This document shows positions 10,101 through 18,814 of a DNA stretch of 58,581 bases, piece by piece. The first letter of the stretch is position 1. Each line of letters starts with the position of its first letter. The DNA is from an uncultured Candidatus Poseidoniales archaeon (GTDB lineage Archaea > Thermoplasmatota > Poseidoniia > Poseidoniales > Thalassarchaeaceae): contig CAJJBW010000007.1 in assembly GCA_905182515.1 (NCBI GenBank), forward strand, positions 81,025 to 139,605. Reading direction: 5' to 3'. A program made the translations under genes and the position numbers. The notes beneath the pieces are model-generated. The model saw nothing but the letters and a program-made list of their open reading frames with translations, was not told the origin of the DNA and made no database searches.

Positions 10101-10160
10101 AATTGGCATTGAACTAAAAAATAATAAGGTAACTATTATAGTAGAAAATTGAATTTTCAT
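7116..10160 (-). CDS. Large secreted surface protein with C-terminal membrane anchor
   Basis: A 1014-residue protein with a signal peptide (about residues 1-24, ending STFGEG) and one C-terminal membrane helix (about 988-1008) followed by RKSD, so most of the chain lies outside the cell. The first half is beta-rich with recurring short strands of the GSGNFDF / GSGTISL kind, suggesting a repeat fold. The second half has Ig-like segments and two Asp-rich loops, SDSGINGDLIIRDGIWT near residue 705 and DDGFGEDRVAGDGIYT near residue 930. The same loop occurs in two other surface proteins of this window. No catalytic motif is visible. An AT-rich tract upstream includes AATTATATATAAC at 10231-10243, a possible promoter element. 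Confidence 0.8.
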   Translation of the reverse strand: MKIQFSTIIVTLLFFSSMPISTFGEGSESNVTCEIIADWGVKNQWENSNYSTQILHRYTVNFDPPYANGESPGGVNIDVQQFRDNLNVLGEGDISSVNAGGFIDIVLTSQPEFNDSIMIELETSDSSCSRSLVITQWNQPIANHEVTRETNWQMGEGEDGEGENDQSLSFEGRGWQKRTGSLMESNELGNGSIVFDISDGSNIGTLSLSLDRVWLNETYDGPELLKQEFEMIGSGTISLTNQGEDAFSIEAQIKDAYILRSWSQQTLTERISIEGSGWLSFNGGSNNSSQGGFGEISLFYYETWDDNGIRRLQNTQLEANVTLRVNSVGGAFSFDLDDFFMREKWENGLLEEQYMKMQGSGNFDFIASESPYIEVNGTIPLIHIESQGGETVSDTIIVDGTFDGDAEGSFGFVRKIIDSGAYANESGEYFEADKIQNELWLNVSATPFGPIDQELEAEHNLTYEYTAPQEDWENRIFKYEYVEDNGSVNYEYPPNSPNILEATPPSSNSIFSNQISRETGVCPEILSAGDQFILIGNPALILNVIITDFDEVVIDSHLVSIAIWEGEYGDSIYANGSIINEGKLAGLLNEVYRNVDLGIGIDTNNESIRFIEHQSIDAILYPSIITLDENTIPNIDTTVESSVRFREGFLFAEGGYANLEIMVNDSDTDVISVFVDLTPLGLGIVSLSDSGINGDLIIRDGIWTTEIKYNGLQYGSIDFNVFMNDIWVSVTQIISLEISNPAPRMTSIDFSPEIVFRGDIISITIEAIDGHGIESVIVDMFAYGGELTFLEFEGSLWRGELLIPNGLFPGEVPLNIRLTDNEGESRLTNKIYSNDQFKDGKTLEIQNKPPLIDNITILKNKEIVSQISIPNIGNYITHTLEIMINDIDGISSAQIKIGRLAPIGSSNVWLLLVDDGFGEDRVAGDGIYTISFDVRSTLLQGDFIISIRATDNYLSMTPLESQSHTLVLAKLSANEEGSNNWLKDNSMNLVISSMILMLISGIAGAVYLIRKSDI

Positions 10161-10287
10161 ATCATATTCCTCATTATCAAAGTTTTTTAAAAAAATTATA
10201 AATTATTAACTCTCATATTTAAAAATTCACAATTATATATAACAGTTGTATGAAATATTATTTGATATTTTACAATCTTTTCCATAA

Positions 10288-10761
10288 TTAAAAAAGTGGT
10301 TCTTCATAACCATCATCGATTCCAGAACGTTCCCTCCATAGTGATGTAGGCACATCTTCATAAACTCCAGCATATGGATCGACATCTTTTGAATTTCCTC
10401 TATTTTTTGCAGCTTCTGCAGCGGCTAAAGCGAAAGCTGCGGCATTGGCTTTAAACTTCCAATAATGAATCCTCCATTCTCGGCCATCCCAAAGTGTTGT
10501 TTCTTCAGATTCAGTGGTTAGTAAATCATAATCTTGCAACTGATAAAATAAATTTCTATCTGTGGGTTCCAAGGCATTATCGATTATTCTATTTGAGAAT
10601 CCAAAAAAACCTAGAGCATGTTCTGCAATATTTTCTGCCACCACAGTCTCCATTCCCATGTCGACTTTAGTCCTTATAGCTTGAGTCAATTGTGCTATTG
10701 TCAAACCCATCGCATTGCCCTCCAGTAATATACATAGGAGACGCCTCGTTATTTCAACCAT
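10288..10761 (-). CDS. Conserved small archaeal protein, possibly DUF6015-like
   Basis: A 157-residue soluble protein. It has a helical N-terminal part with a HTH-like segment (MGLTIAQLTQAI), then LGFFGFSNRIIDN, a DRNLFYQLQDYDLL block and TLWDGREWRIHYW, followed by an Ala-rich helix and an acidic tail. The ...REWRIHYW pattern resembles what I recall of the Thermoplasmata family DUF6015; I could not check this. The winged-helix impression (helices followed by a strand carrying WRIHYW) would fit a DNA- or RNA-binding role, but that is inference. The gene stands alone and diverges from the agmatinase-family gene across about 70 bases. Confidence 0.75.
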   Translation of the reverse strand: MVEITRRLLCILLEGNAMGLTIAQLTQAIRTKVDMGMETVVAENIAEHALGFFGFSNRIIDNALEPTDRNLFYQLQDYDLLTTESEETTLWDGREWRIHYWKFKANAAAFALAAAEAAKNRGNSKDVDPYAGVYEDVPTSLWRERSGIDDGYEEPLF

Positions 10762-10833
10762 CTCACATAAAGTGTATTTTTATTACTAAAAACATCCGAA
10801 GTGATTAATCTCAATGATGTGTTCGGAGGCCAT

Positions 10834-11766
10834 ATGGAGGATTTGGGTAGCCCTACGTTTCTTGGCCTCAAAGAGTCTAAAAGTGGACCATATGACGTAG
10901 TAATCTTGTCAATTCCACTAGAAGTTACATCAAGTTGGAAAGGAGGGTCAGCAAATGGCCCCAAAGCATGCATAGAAGTAAGTAATCAAGTTGAGTTGTT
11001 TGATACAATGATAGATGACAATTTACCCTGTGGATTATCTTTTCATACCTCTGATGCTTGGCACTCAGATTTGGGCACACTGCGCAAACAATTAGATTCA
11101 ATCCAAGACTTTGTTAAACCATGGATCAATGGTAAACAATTTCCAATGGTATTAGGAGGTGAGCATGGCATTTTACTTCCAATTATTGAGACATTGACAC
11201 ATAATCCAAATGTAGATGATTTAAGAGATTTGACACTTGTTCAAATTGATGCACATGCTGACCTAAGAGATGAATTAAACGGTGAAAAATTCTCTCATGG
11301 TACTGTTATAAGGCGATGTTTAGATGAGGGTGTAGGCAAAGTTATACAAATTGGAATTAGAGCATATAGTAAAGAAGAATCGGAATTAATAAAAGAAGAT
11401 GATAGAATAGAAACTTGGTTTGCAAGAAACATAATTGGAGCCAATAATAGGAAAGAAAATTGGACTAAAATGCTAAAAAGAATTGAACAAATAAAGGGCC
11501 CTGTTTGGTTGACTTTTGATATTGATGGTTTGAATTCATCATTGGTACCTTCGACAGGTACGCCCGTACCCGGAGGATTGTCTTATTGGGAAGCTGTTGA
11601 ATTAATTGAAAAGTTATTTTCAATTGAAAATTTAAACGTAATTGGAGCAGATGTGAATGAAATAGCCCCTGGAAAATCAGATTCATTAACAGAATTTAAT
11701 GCTGCATTAATAGTAACTAAGATACTATCTGGCCATGTATATTCTATTCAAAGGCAGAAGGATTGA
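10834..11766 (+). CDS. speB: Agmatinase/arginase-family ureohydrolase
   Basis: Binuclear manganese hydrolase that releases urea from agmatine, giving putrescine; other guanidino substrates are possible. All ligand motifs are present: GGEHG, QIDAHADLRDE, FSHGTVIRR and TFDIDGL, followed by TGTPVPGGL. The usual DP after DIDGL is replaced by NSS, which does not touch the metal ligands. Start: a GTG at 10801 is possible, but an ATG at 10834 is preceded by CGGAGG with 4-5 bases of spacing and begins right at the fold, so I use it (310 residues). No arginine decarboxylase is nearby, so the exact substrate remains open. Confidence 0.87.
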   Translation: MEDLGSPTFLGLKESKSGPYDVVILSIPLEVTSSWKGGSANGPKACIEVSNQVELFDTMIDDNLPCGLSFHTSDAWHSDLGTLRKQLDSIQDFVKPWINGKQFPMVLGGEHGILLPIIETLTHNPNVDDLRDLTLVQIDAHADLRDELNGEKFSHGTVIRRCLDEGVGKVIQIGIRAYSKEESELIKEDDRIETWFARNIIGANNRKENWTKMLKRIEQIKGPVWLTFDIDGLNSSLVPSTGTPVPGGLSYWEAVELIEKLFSIENLNVIGADVNEIAPGKSDSLTEFNAALIVTKILSGHVYSIQRQKD

Positions 11767-11786
11767 ACAAACCTTACTTCCCCCCT

Positions 11787-11802
11787 CGTTGCATATGCAA
11801 CG
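11787..11802. repeat. Perfect 16-bp palindrome between two co-oriented genes
   Basis: CGTTGCATATGCAACG is a perfect inverted repeat without a spacer, just downstream of a pyrimidine-rich tract after the speB stop. The half-motif GTTGCA recurs at about 11822. It could be an operator for the downstream aminopeptidase gene or a dimer-binding site; no T-tract follows directly, so it is a weak terminator candidate. Confidence 0.5.
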
Positions 11803-11900
11803 TATGGAGAAAGTAATAATAGTTGCATTATTTATTAAAAATAGAAATGATTAATATTATCAAATATAGATATTATAATTTATTTAGTAGAAAAAATTGT

Positions 11901-11907
11901 ATATAAA
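11901..11907 (+). promoter_or_regulatory. TATA box of the leucyl aminopeptidase gene
   Basis: ATATAAA, preceded by an A-rich stretch, lies about 31 bases upstream of the ATG at 11935. This is the spacing expected for an archaeal promoter with a very short leader. No good ribosome-binding site precedes the ATG. Confidence 0.6.
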
Positions 11908-11934
11908 CAACTATCGGCTGAATTGGGGATAATC

Positions 11935-13458
11935 ATGGAATGGACAAATAATGAATTTAATAATTTAGGAACACAATTGATATTGCCAATATTTGAAGAT
12001 ACCAAAAAAGCACCCAATAATTCCTTGGCTGGACTTAATAGAATTCAAAGAACATTGGTAAAAGATGCGATATCATCTGAAGATTTCCAAGGTAAAAAAG
12101 GACAGAAGATGGTCATATGGACTGCCGGATGTAGAATTTTATTAGTTGGCATAGGAAAAAGAGAAATTGTTAATCATAAATCAGTTCGTAATTTAGGCGC
12201 TAAGACTATTAGCGCTTTGTCAAAAAGGAAAGGCGTAACAATTACGGTTAGATTCACTAAAGGATGGTCGGTTGAAAATATGTTGAATTTCGCAGAGGGG
12301 ATGATGTTACGGGATTATAAATTTAATAAACATCAAAAATTAGATAAAAATGAATGTTTAGATCATTGGGAGGTTGATTTTCAAGCAAGTGGCAGATATC
12401 AAGAAGCCCTTCAAAATGGCTTAACAGAAATTACAGGAGTAACGAAGGGAGTACACTTGGCTAGAGATTTGGGCAATGAACCAGCAAATATCATGTACCC
12501 AATGGAATTTGCTAAAAGAGCTATAGAATGGGCTACAGATAAGAAAAATATAAAAGTTGAGGTTTATGATTGGGATAAATTACAAGAATTAGGCATGGGG
12601 GGTTTGGTGAATGTTGGAAAGGGAAGTGATAAGAAACCATGCATGGTAATATTTACTCTAAATCCAGGAAAAGACGAAGATGTTCAAAGGCCATGTATAG
12701 TAGGAAAAGGAATTACTTTTGATACAGGAGGAATTTCAATAAAACCAACTAATGGGATGTGGGATATGAAATATGATATGTGTGGGGCTGCGACGGTTTT
12801 TGGCCTTATGGAGGCACTTTGGTCTACTGGATATGATAGAAGAGTAAATGGAATAACTTGTTTAGCAGAAAATATGCCTGGATCTGGTGCTTATCGCCCA
12901 GGTGACGTTATTCCAACATATTCTGGAAAAACAATAGAGGTTTTTAGCACGGATGCAGAGGGAAGGAATGTACTAGCCGATGGGTTATGGAAAGCAGGAG
13001 AATTTGATCCTGAATACATCATAGATTTGGCTACATTAACAGGTGCAGTCGTAGTGGCTTTAGGGAATCAAATAACAGGCATGTGGAGTAACAATGACGG
13101 CCTTCAAGCTAAATTAAAAAAGGCGGCTACTGCAGAAGGAGAAGAGGTATGGAGAATGCCATTAAACTCACAATTTGAAAGATATATGACTGATTCTGTA
13201 TTTGCAGATGTCAGAAACGGCTCTGCCGGAGGGAGAGCTGGATCATCAAATTCTGCTGCTGCATTTCTCAAGCAATTTGTGCCAAATAGAAATTTTGAAG
13301 AGAGACTTGGGCAAATTCCGTGGGCCCACTTAGATATAGCAGGAACTGCTTGGGGCCCTGGAGGCAAAGCAAAATCAGAAAATTCAAATCCGTTATTCCA
13401 ATATGGAGTATCAGGAGTTCACGTCAGGACCTTGCATAGAATGATTAAAGACGATTAA
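11935..13458 (+). CDS. pepA: Leucyl aminopeptidase, M17 family
   Basis: Cytoplasmic two-metal aminopeptidase that trims N-terminal residues from peptides; in this lineage it probably finishes breakdown of imported peptides. The C-terminal catalytic domain carries the metal and active-site blocks GKGITFDTGGISIKP, YDMCGAA and STDAEGRNVLADGL, then DLATLTGA. The N-terminal 170 residues are the less conserved macro-like domain. Length (507 residues) is normal for M17. Start at the ATG at 11935 follows from the TATA position; a TTG at 11923 would add four residues. It ends one base before the convergent dnaK gene. Confidence 0.95.
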   Translation: MEWTNNEFNNLGTQLILPIFEDTKKAPNNSLAGLNRIQRTLVKDAISSEDFQGKKGQKMVIWTAGCRILLVGIGKREIVNHKSVRNLGAKTISALSKRKGVTITVRFTKGWSVENMLNFAEGMMLRDYKFNKHQKLDKNECLDHWEVDFQASGRYQEALQNGLTEITGVTKGVHLARDLGNEPANIMYPMEFAKRAIEWATDKKNIKVEVYDWDKLQELGMGGLVNVGKGSDKKPCMVIFTLNPGKDEDVQRPCIVGKGITFDTGGISIKPTNGMWDMKYDMCGAATVFGLMEALWSTGYDRRVNGITCLAENMPGSGAYRPGDVIPTYSGKTIEVFSTDAEGRNVLADGLWKAGEFDPEYIIDLATLTGAVVVALGNQITGMWSNNDGLQAKLKKAATAEGEEVWRMPLNSQFERYMTDSVFADVRNGSAGGRAGSSNSAAAFLKQFVPNRNFEERLGQIPWAHLDIAGTAWGPGGKAKSENSNPLFQYGVSGVHVRTLHRMIKDD

Positions 13459-13459
13459 A

Positions 13460-15355
13460 TTAAGAATTATCTTCCTCATCATCAGAATCAACTACTTCGA
13501 AGTCTGCTTCTACTACTCCATCCTCGGATTCTTCATTTGGCTCTTCGTTTGATTGTTGCTCGGCCATTTCTGCTGCAGCGGCTTCGTAAATTTTAGTAGA
13601 TAGCCCATGCATTAGTTGCTCAACTTCGGCTAATTTTGCCTGTATGGCTGCTTCATCAATATCTTCCAAAGGTATTGCTTCTTCTTCATTCATTATCAAT
13701 GCCTCTAACTCATCTAATTTTTCAATAACTGGATTAGTATCTTCTTCTGATAATTTATCTCCAGTTTCCTCAATAGTCTTACGAGTTTGATAAATAATAC
13801 TATCCGCTTGGTTACGTAATTCGACTCTTGTTTTACGGCGTTTATCATCTTCTGCAAATTTTTCTGCCTCACTTATTTTTTGTTTAATTTCATCTTCTGA
13901 CAAAGATGTTTGGCTTTCGATTTTAATAGATTGTTCTGTTCCTGTGCCAAGATCTTTTGCGGATACATTTACGATACCATTTGCATCTATATCAAATGTT
14001 ACTTCAATTTGAGGCACTCCTCTTGGAGCAGGAGGAATTCCAACGAGATGGAATTGCCCTAATGTGATATTATCTTTAGCGAATTCACGTTCACCCTGCA
14101 GGACATGAACCTCTACTGCAGGTTGGCTATCTGCTGCTGTAGAGAAAACCTCTGACTTACGAGTAGGGATAGTAGTATTTCTCTCAATCATTGGTGTCGT
14201 AATTCCGCCCAGAGTTTCAATACCGAGTGATAAAGGTGTGACATCCAACAATAGTACATCTGTAACTCCTTCATCGCCAACAATAATCCCAGCCTGTAAA
14301 GTTGCTCCAACTGCGACTGCTTCATCAGGATTGACGCCTTTGAAAGGTGCCTTGCCAACTTCCTTTTCAATAGCTATTTGTACTGCGGGAACTCTCGTAG
14401 ATCCTCCAACTAAAATTACTTTATCTACATCTCCCTTTTTAACTCCCGAATCTTTCATTGCACTCCTAGTAGGGGCCATAGTTCTTTCAATTAATTTACT
14501 GATTAATTTTTCAAAATCCGACCTGGATAAAGACATATCCAAATGTTCAGGTTGGCCATCCTTCATAGTGATAAAAGGTAAATTTATTTGCGTAGATGCA
14601 GCAGAAGAAAGTTCAATTTTTGCTTTTTCTGCTGCCTCTCTCAATCTACTCATAGATTGTAAATCCTTGGCTAAATCAATACCTGTAGATTTTTTAAATT
14701 CACTTACTAGCCAATTGACAACTACTTGGTCAAAATCATCTCCGCCTAGGCGGTTGTCTCCACTAGTAGCTTTGACTTCGATCTGGGGTTGGCCATCAAC
14801 TTGATAAATTTCTAATACTGAAACATCAAACGTGCCTCCCCCTAAGTCATATACTAAAATGGTTTGATCGTCATCTTTGTCTACGCCATATGCAAGAGCA
14901 GCGGCAGTAGGTTCGTTAATTATTCTAAGAACTTCTAAACCTGCTATTCTACCAGCATCTTTTGTTGCTTGTCTTTGCGCATCAGAAAAGTATGCTGGGC
15001 ATGTTATTACAGCTTGATTAACTTCCCTGCCAAGATACTCTTCAGCATCTGCTTTCAATTTCTGTAGTATAAATGCTGAAACTTCCTGAGGAGAGTACTG
15101 TTCATCATCTATTTTCTTTGACCAATCTGTGCCCATTTCTCTTTTTACTGAAAGTATGGTTCTTTCAGAGTTGGTTACTGCTTGTCTTTTTGCAGTAATT
15201 CCAACCAGCCTTTCTCCGCCTTTAGTGAAAGCGACTACACTTGGAGTAGTTCTTGATCCTTCAGAGTTAGAAATAACAACTGCTTGACCCCCCTCTAGCG
15301 TAGCAACGCAACTATTTGTCGTACCTAAATCAATTCCTATTACTGGTCCACTCAT
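13460..15355 (-). CDS. dnaK: Molecular chaperone DnaK (Hsp70)
   Basis: ATP-dependent Hsp70 chaperone. The N-terminal nucleotide-binding domain begins [12 protein letters not shown] and contains [28 protein letters not shown] and [12 protein letters not shown]; the substrate domain contains [14 protein letters not shown]; the C-terminus is helical with an acidic tail. Length 631 is normal. AAGGAGAT lies about 11 bases before the ATG. It is the second gene of a pair, 18 bases after the Hsp20-like gene. grpE and dnaJ, the usual partners, are not in the window. Archaeal DnaK genes are widely regarded as acquired from bacteria. Confidence 0.97.
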   Translation of the reverse strand: MSGPVIGIDLGTTNSCVATLEGGQAVVISNSEGSRTTPSVVAFTKGGERLVGITAKRQAVTNSERTILSVKREMGTDWSKKIDDEQYSPQEVSAFILQKLKADAEEYLGREVNQAVITCPAYFSDAQRQATKDAGRIAGLEVLRIINEPTAAALAYGVDKDDDQTILVYDLGGGTFDVSVLEIYQVDGQPQIEVKATSGDNRLGGDDFDQVVVNWLVSEFKKSTGIDLAKDLQSMSRLREAAEKAKIELSSAASTQINLPFITMKDGQPEHLDMSLSRSDFEKLISKLIERTMAPTRSAMKDSGVKKGDVDKVILVGGSTRVPAVQIAIEKEVGKAPFKGVNPDEAVAVGATLQAGIIVGDEGVTDVLLLDVTPLSLGIETLGGITTPMIERNTTIPTRKSEVFSTAADSQPAVEVHVLQGEREFAKDNITLGQFHLVGIPPAPRGVPQIEVTFDIDANGIVNVSAKDLGTGTEQSIKIESQTSLSEDEIKQKISEAEKFAEDDKRRKTRVELRNQADSIIYQTRKTIEETGDKLSEEDTNPVIEKLDELEALIMNEEEAIPLEDIDEAAIQAKLAEVEQLMHGLSTKIYEAAAAEMAEQQSNEEPNEESEDGVVEADFEVVDSDDEEDNS

Positions 15356-15373
15356 TATCTCATATCTCCTTTT

Positions 15374-16003
15374 TTAAATATACATTGTTGAATTAATATC
15401 GAACGTGACATCTAAAATTCCATTATTATATGTCCATTCAATAATTCGACTTGCTGTTTCTGGTAACTTAAATTTCTTAAAGGGTCGTGGTTGAGTAGTT
15501 TTCATAATTTGTAATAAAGTACCAGAGCTTGTAAGATTTATCTCCATAAGTCGTTCATCAATATCTGTGTAACGCGATATATCGACCGTTAAATACATTT
15601 TATCTTCATATATTTGGAAATTATCTTGTTCCAGTGTGTCATCATCATCTTCATCTTTGATTTCGGCTTCAACCTCAATAACCGATTCATCCGATTTGAC
15701 ATTTATGCCCATATTTTTTAATAAGTCCCCAAAACCTTCTGGATTATTAATATTCATTATTTGCTCCATCATTTTTTTAAGTTCTTCTGAGCCCATGTTA
15801 ATATTCATTTTATTGGCATCCATTTTAACATTGGCTTTGGCCATATCTTCTATATTCATGCCCATATCTTCAAATCTATCTTTTAATTGCTCCATAATAG
15901 ATTTTAAAGTATTTATGTCCATATTCATACCCATTTCAGAGAAAACTTTGACCATATGTTTTAGCATATTTTCTTCCCATTCATCTTTGTTAGATTCCGT
16001 CAT
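15374..16003 (-). CDS. Hsp20-like (alpha-crystallin/CS fold) protein with methionine-rich N-terminus
   Basis: About 210 residues. The C-terminal 90 look like an Hsp20/CS beta-sandwich (DKMYLTVDISRY, GTLLQIMKTT, GILDVTFDI). The N-terminal 110 are helical and extraordinarily rich in methionine, roughly one residue in six, in patterns such as MGMNMD, MGMNIEDM and KKMMEQIM. Met-rich amphipathic helices bind hydrophobic peptides in SRP54, so a substrate-holding role is plausible. It directly precedes dnaK and would be co-transcribed, pointing to a holdase feeding DnaK. Starts possible at ATG 16009 or GTG 16012; I use ATG 16003 (MTESNKDEW). The family resembles archaeal GvpH-type Hsp20 proteins, but no gas-vesicle genes are present. 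Confidence 0.75.
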   Translation of the reverse strand: MTESNKDEWEENMLKHMVKVFSEMGMNMDINTLKSIMEQLKDRFEDMGMNIEDMAKANVKMDANKMNINMGSEELKKMMEQIMNINNPEGFGDLLKNMGINVKSDESVIEVEAEIKDEDDDDTLEQDNFQIYEDKMYLTVDISRYTDIDERLMEINLTSSGTLLQIMKTTQPRPFKKFKLPETASRIIEWTYNNGILDVTFDINSTMYI

Positions 16004-16012
16004 AATCATCAC

Positions 16013-16138
16013 TAGTGAACCTTGGGTTGTCTAGTGCGACGATGAAGGAATATATTAATCCGACGGTTTTCAGATTGTACTAATGTAAAACAATACAACA
16101 AGCGGATTCAAAACGTATTATCTACTCGGATAAGTGAA
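16013..16138. promoter_or_regulatory. Shared divergent promoter region of the two chaperone transcription units
   Basis: The 126 bases between the Hsp20-like/dnaK pair and the thermosome gene must hold both promoters. AATATATT near 16050-16057 is a possible minus-strand TATA element. A 10-bp palindrome TCACTAGTGA lies at 16009-16018, at the start of the Hsp20-like gene. AATCCG (about 16057) and CGGATT (about 16102) form a loose inverted repeat. A heat-shock regulator site is plausible but not demonstrated. Confidence 0.45.
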
Positions 16139-17752
16139 ATGACTGAATCTGAACACGATATAGCGTTAGAAGATACAGATCGTATCAAAGGCCATGCAGC
16201 TCTAGTTAATAACGTAAAAGCGGCTGTAGCTCTAGCTGGAGCCGTACGTTCAACACTTGGGCCCAAGGGATTGGACAAAATGTTAGTTGGAGAAGATGGG
16301 ACTTCGATAGTAACTAATGATGGAGTAACTGTCCTAGAAACTGCAAAAGTTGAACATCCTACTGCTCAACTACTTATTTCGACATCTTCATCACAAGATA
16401 GGGCAGCTAGAGATGGGACAACAACTACTGTTTTGTTAATGGCTGAAATACTGCAAAATTCTTTGGAACTAGTAAGAATGGGGCTTCACCCCACTGTTAT
16501 AATCAATGGATATAGGATGGCACTAGAAGAATCTGTAGCTGAACTATTGCGTATATCAAAAGAAATACCTGATAAAAAATATGAAAAAGCAATTATTTCA
16601 ACTACATTGGCAGGCAAAATTGAGTCGTCTGTTTTAACTTTACTAGCTAATTCTGCAATAGAGGCTGCAGAAATATTATCTGATGAAGATGGAGGAGAAG
16701 ACTTAGAGCGTCTACGAGTAAAGCGACTGCAAGTTAGTAACGGAGGAATCAAAGACTCTGAATTAATACATGGCCTAGTATTGTCCAAAACTAGATTAGA
16801 TCCTCAGACTTCATCATTTTCGAACGGAGGAAGAGTTGCAATTATTGATGGAGGTTTTGAGAATAAAAAAATAGACATGGATGCATCAATAGAAGTAACC
16901 AACACTGGTTCACTGAGAGAATTTCATGATAGGAGTTTGATTAAAATTAGAAAATTAGTTGAGCACTTAACATCTCTTAATATTGATCTATTAATTGTTA
17001 GAGATGGAGTAGCGGAAGACGCCACTAGTTCACTTACTAAAGCAGGAATTACAGTATATAGAAGACTTGAGCGACAAGATATTGAATTATTATCAAAAAT
17101 GACTGGTGCTAATCTAATAAGAAACCCTTTGAAAATCAAGGATAGTGACGTAGGTAGTTATGCCAAACGTAACGAAAAATTAATTTCAAACATTAAGCAT
17201 ACCACAATTGAAGGATCTCACGGAGGAGGGATGACATTTGTGATTAGAGGTTCTAGTCCCGAGGTGAGAGGCGAAGTTAAACGGGCTTTTGATGATGCTT
17301 TAGGAGTTGCCCATAGACTGAAAAGACATCCTCAGATGTTGCCAGGAGGAGGTGCGAGTCATGTCCATCTTGCCAGACATCTGCGTATTTTTGCATCTAG
17401 TCAATCTGGCAGAGAGCAACTTGCCATAGAAGCATATGCAGCGGCTTTGGAAATAATTCCCAGAGTTTTGGCTGAGAATTCTGGTTTTGACCCCATAGAT
17501 ACTGTATTATCATTGTCAGCGGCACAAAATAATGGAGGAAGTGATGGATCGTGGATAGGTTTGGATATTAAATTGGGTCAAAATGCAAATATGATGGAAG
17601 CAGGCATATTAGATCCTTTATTTGTAGCTAAACATGCCATCACGGGCGCTACAGAATCTGCAATTAATGTGCTTAGAATTGATGATGTTTTGTGGGCAAA
17701 GCAGGATGCTCAGACTCCTGATTGGCAGAATGAATCAGAAAATGAAGATTAA
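16139..17752 (+). CDS. thsA: Thermosome subunit (group II chaperonin)
   Basis: ATP-driven double-ring folding chamber of archaea. Signatures are LGPKGLDKMLV with the following TNDGVTVLE, RDGTTTTVLLMAEIL around the ATP site, and GGGASHVHLARHL in the C-terminal equatorial domain. Length 537 is normal. The C-terminus ends in an Asp/Glu/Asn-rich stretch and lacks the Gly-Gly-Met repeats that many chaperonins project into the cavity. No second subunit gene is in the window. It diverges from the Hsp20-like/dnaK pair, so Hsp60- and Hsp70-type systems share one control region. The stop is one base from the convergent gene. Confidence 0.97.
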   Translation: MTESEHDIALEDTDRIKGHAALVNNVKAAVALAGAVRSTLGPKGLDKMLVGEDGTSIVTNDGVTVLETAKVEHPTAQLLISTSSSQDRAARDGTTTTVLLMAEILQNSLELVRMGLHPTVIINGYRMALEESVAELLRISKEIPDKKYEKAIISTTLAGKIESSVLTLLANSAIEAAEILSDEDGGEDLERLRVKRLQVSNGGIKDSELIHGLVLSKTRLDPQTSSFSNGGRVAIIDGGFENKKIDMDASIEVTNTGSLREFHDRSLIKIRKLVEHLTSLNIDLLIVRDGVAEDATSSLTKAGITVYRRLERQDIELLSKMTGANLIRNPLKIKDSDVGSYAKRNEKLISNIKHTTIEGSHGGGMTFVIRGSSPEVRGEVKRAFDDALGVAHRLKRHPQMLPGGGASHVHLARHLRIFASSQSGREQLAIEAYAAALEIIPRVLAENSGFDPIDTVLSLSAAQNNGGSDGSWIGLDIKLGQNANMMEAGILDPLFVAKHAITGATESAINVLRIDDVLWAKQDAQTPDWQNESENED

Positions 17753-17753
17753 T

Positions 17754-18707
17754 TTATTTACTCAGACCTTCAATCATAGAATCTACGATTTTCCCTAAGT
17801 CATATTCTGCTTCCCAACCCCAATCTTTTTTTGCTGAGGCATCATTTACTGAGTCAGGCCACGAATCAGCATAGTTCTGCCTTACGTCTGGAATAAAATT
17901 ACATGTAAAACCATCAACCTTATCTTTAATTGCATCCACTAATTCCTGTGCAGTAAATGATAATCCAGATACATTATATCCAGCCCTAGATTTTCCAATT
18001 TTCTTAATCGGAGAATTCATTAAATCTAATGTTGCCCTTATTGCATCATCCATATACATCATTGGCAGTTTAGTATTTGGCCTTACAAAACAATCATAGT
18101 GACCTTGGTTTAGAGCCGCATTAAAAATTTCTACTGCATAATCAGTCGTCCCACCTCCTGCTGGAGATTTCCAAGATATTAAGCCTGGATATCGTAATCC
18201 TCTGGCATCTACTCCATGTTTTTTCCAATATTCATTAATTAAATTCTCTCCCGTAACTTTCGTTTTACCATAAGTTGTTGTGGGATTAAGAGGAGTAATT
18301 TGAGGTGCATGCTTTGGAGTATCTGGTCCAAAAACTGCAATTGAAGACGGGGCATAAACTTGTAAATTGTTATTTTTGGCAGTTTCTAATACTGAAACTG
18401 TACCTCCGACATTTATTTTCTTACATAATTTCGGGTTTTGTTCTCCTGTGACCGAGAGAATGGCTCCAAGATGGAATATCTTTGTTATATCGTATTCTTT
18501 GACCAGTGAGTCCATGGCATCAGTATCAAGTACGCTAAGTAATTCAAATGGGCCATTGGTTACTCCTGTGTGATCAGGTAATTCCCTTATATCTGTAGCT
18601 AATACATTTTCATTCCCATGCATTCTACGTAACTCTTCCACCAAGTCAGTTCCTATTTGTCCTAATGCCCCTGTAACCATTACGCGAGTTGCTTCTGGCG
18701 CAGGCAT
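17754..18707 (-). CDS. L-threonine 3-dehydrogenase-like NAD-dependent SDR
   Basis: Extended short-chain dehydrogenase of 317 residues. The N-terminal Rossmann motif is TGALGQIGTDL, the catalytic pair is YGKTK (Tyr-x3-Lys), and the block LRYPGLISWKSPAGGGTTDYAV followed by PMMYMDDAIRATLDLM matches the SDR-type threonine dehydrogenases known from Thermoplasma and various bacteria, which make 2-amino-3-ketobutyrate from threonine. A GGAGG ends about 3 bases before the ATG at 18707. A UDP-sugar epimerase is the main alternative, but no sugar-nucleotide genes are adjacent and the GGGTTDYAV block favours threonine dehydrogenase. The partner lyase (Kbl) is not in the window. Confidence 0.8.
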   Translation of the reverse strand: MPAPEATRVMVTGALGQIGTDLVEELRRMHGNENVLATDIRELPDHTGVTNGPFELLSVLDTDAMDSLVKEYDITKIFHLGAILSVTGEQNPKLCKKINVGGTVSVLETAKNNNLQVYAPSSIAVFGPDTPKHAPQITPLNPTTTYGKTKVTGENLINEYWKKHGVDARGLRYPGLISWKSPAGGGTTDYAVEIFNAALNQGHYDCFVRPNTKLPMMYMDDAIRATLDLMNSPIKKIGKSRAGYNVSGLSFTAQELVDAIKDKVDGFTCNFIPDVRQNYADSWPDSVNDASAKKDWGWEAEYDLGKIVDSMIEGLSK

Positions 18708-18814
18708 GGCCCTCCGTATAGTATCGGATAAATGAACCTAAAGCAACATTACTGAGTTTGGCCATGGCCAATGTTGATATGTCTAGCATAGACGCTTTAG
18801 ACCCCGTTGATTAG

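Noticed and set aside
15374-16003. Gas-vesicle protein GvpH
   Set aside because: No other gas-vesicle genes nearby; location before dnaK fits a chaperone role better.
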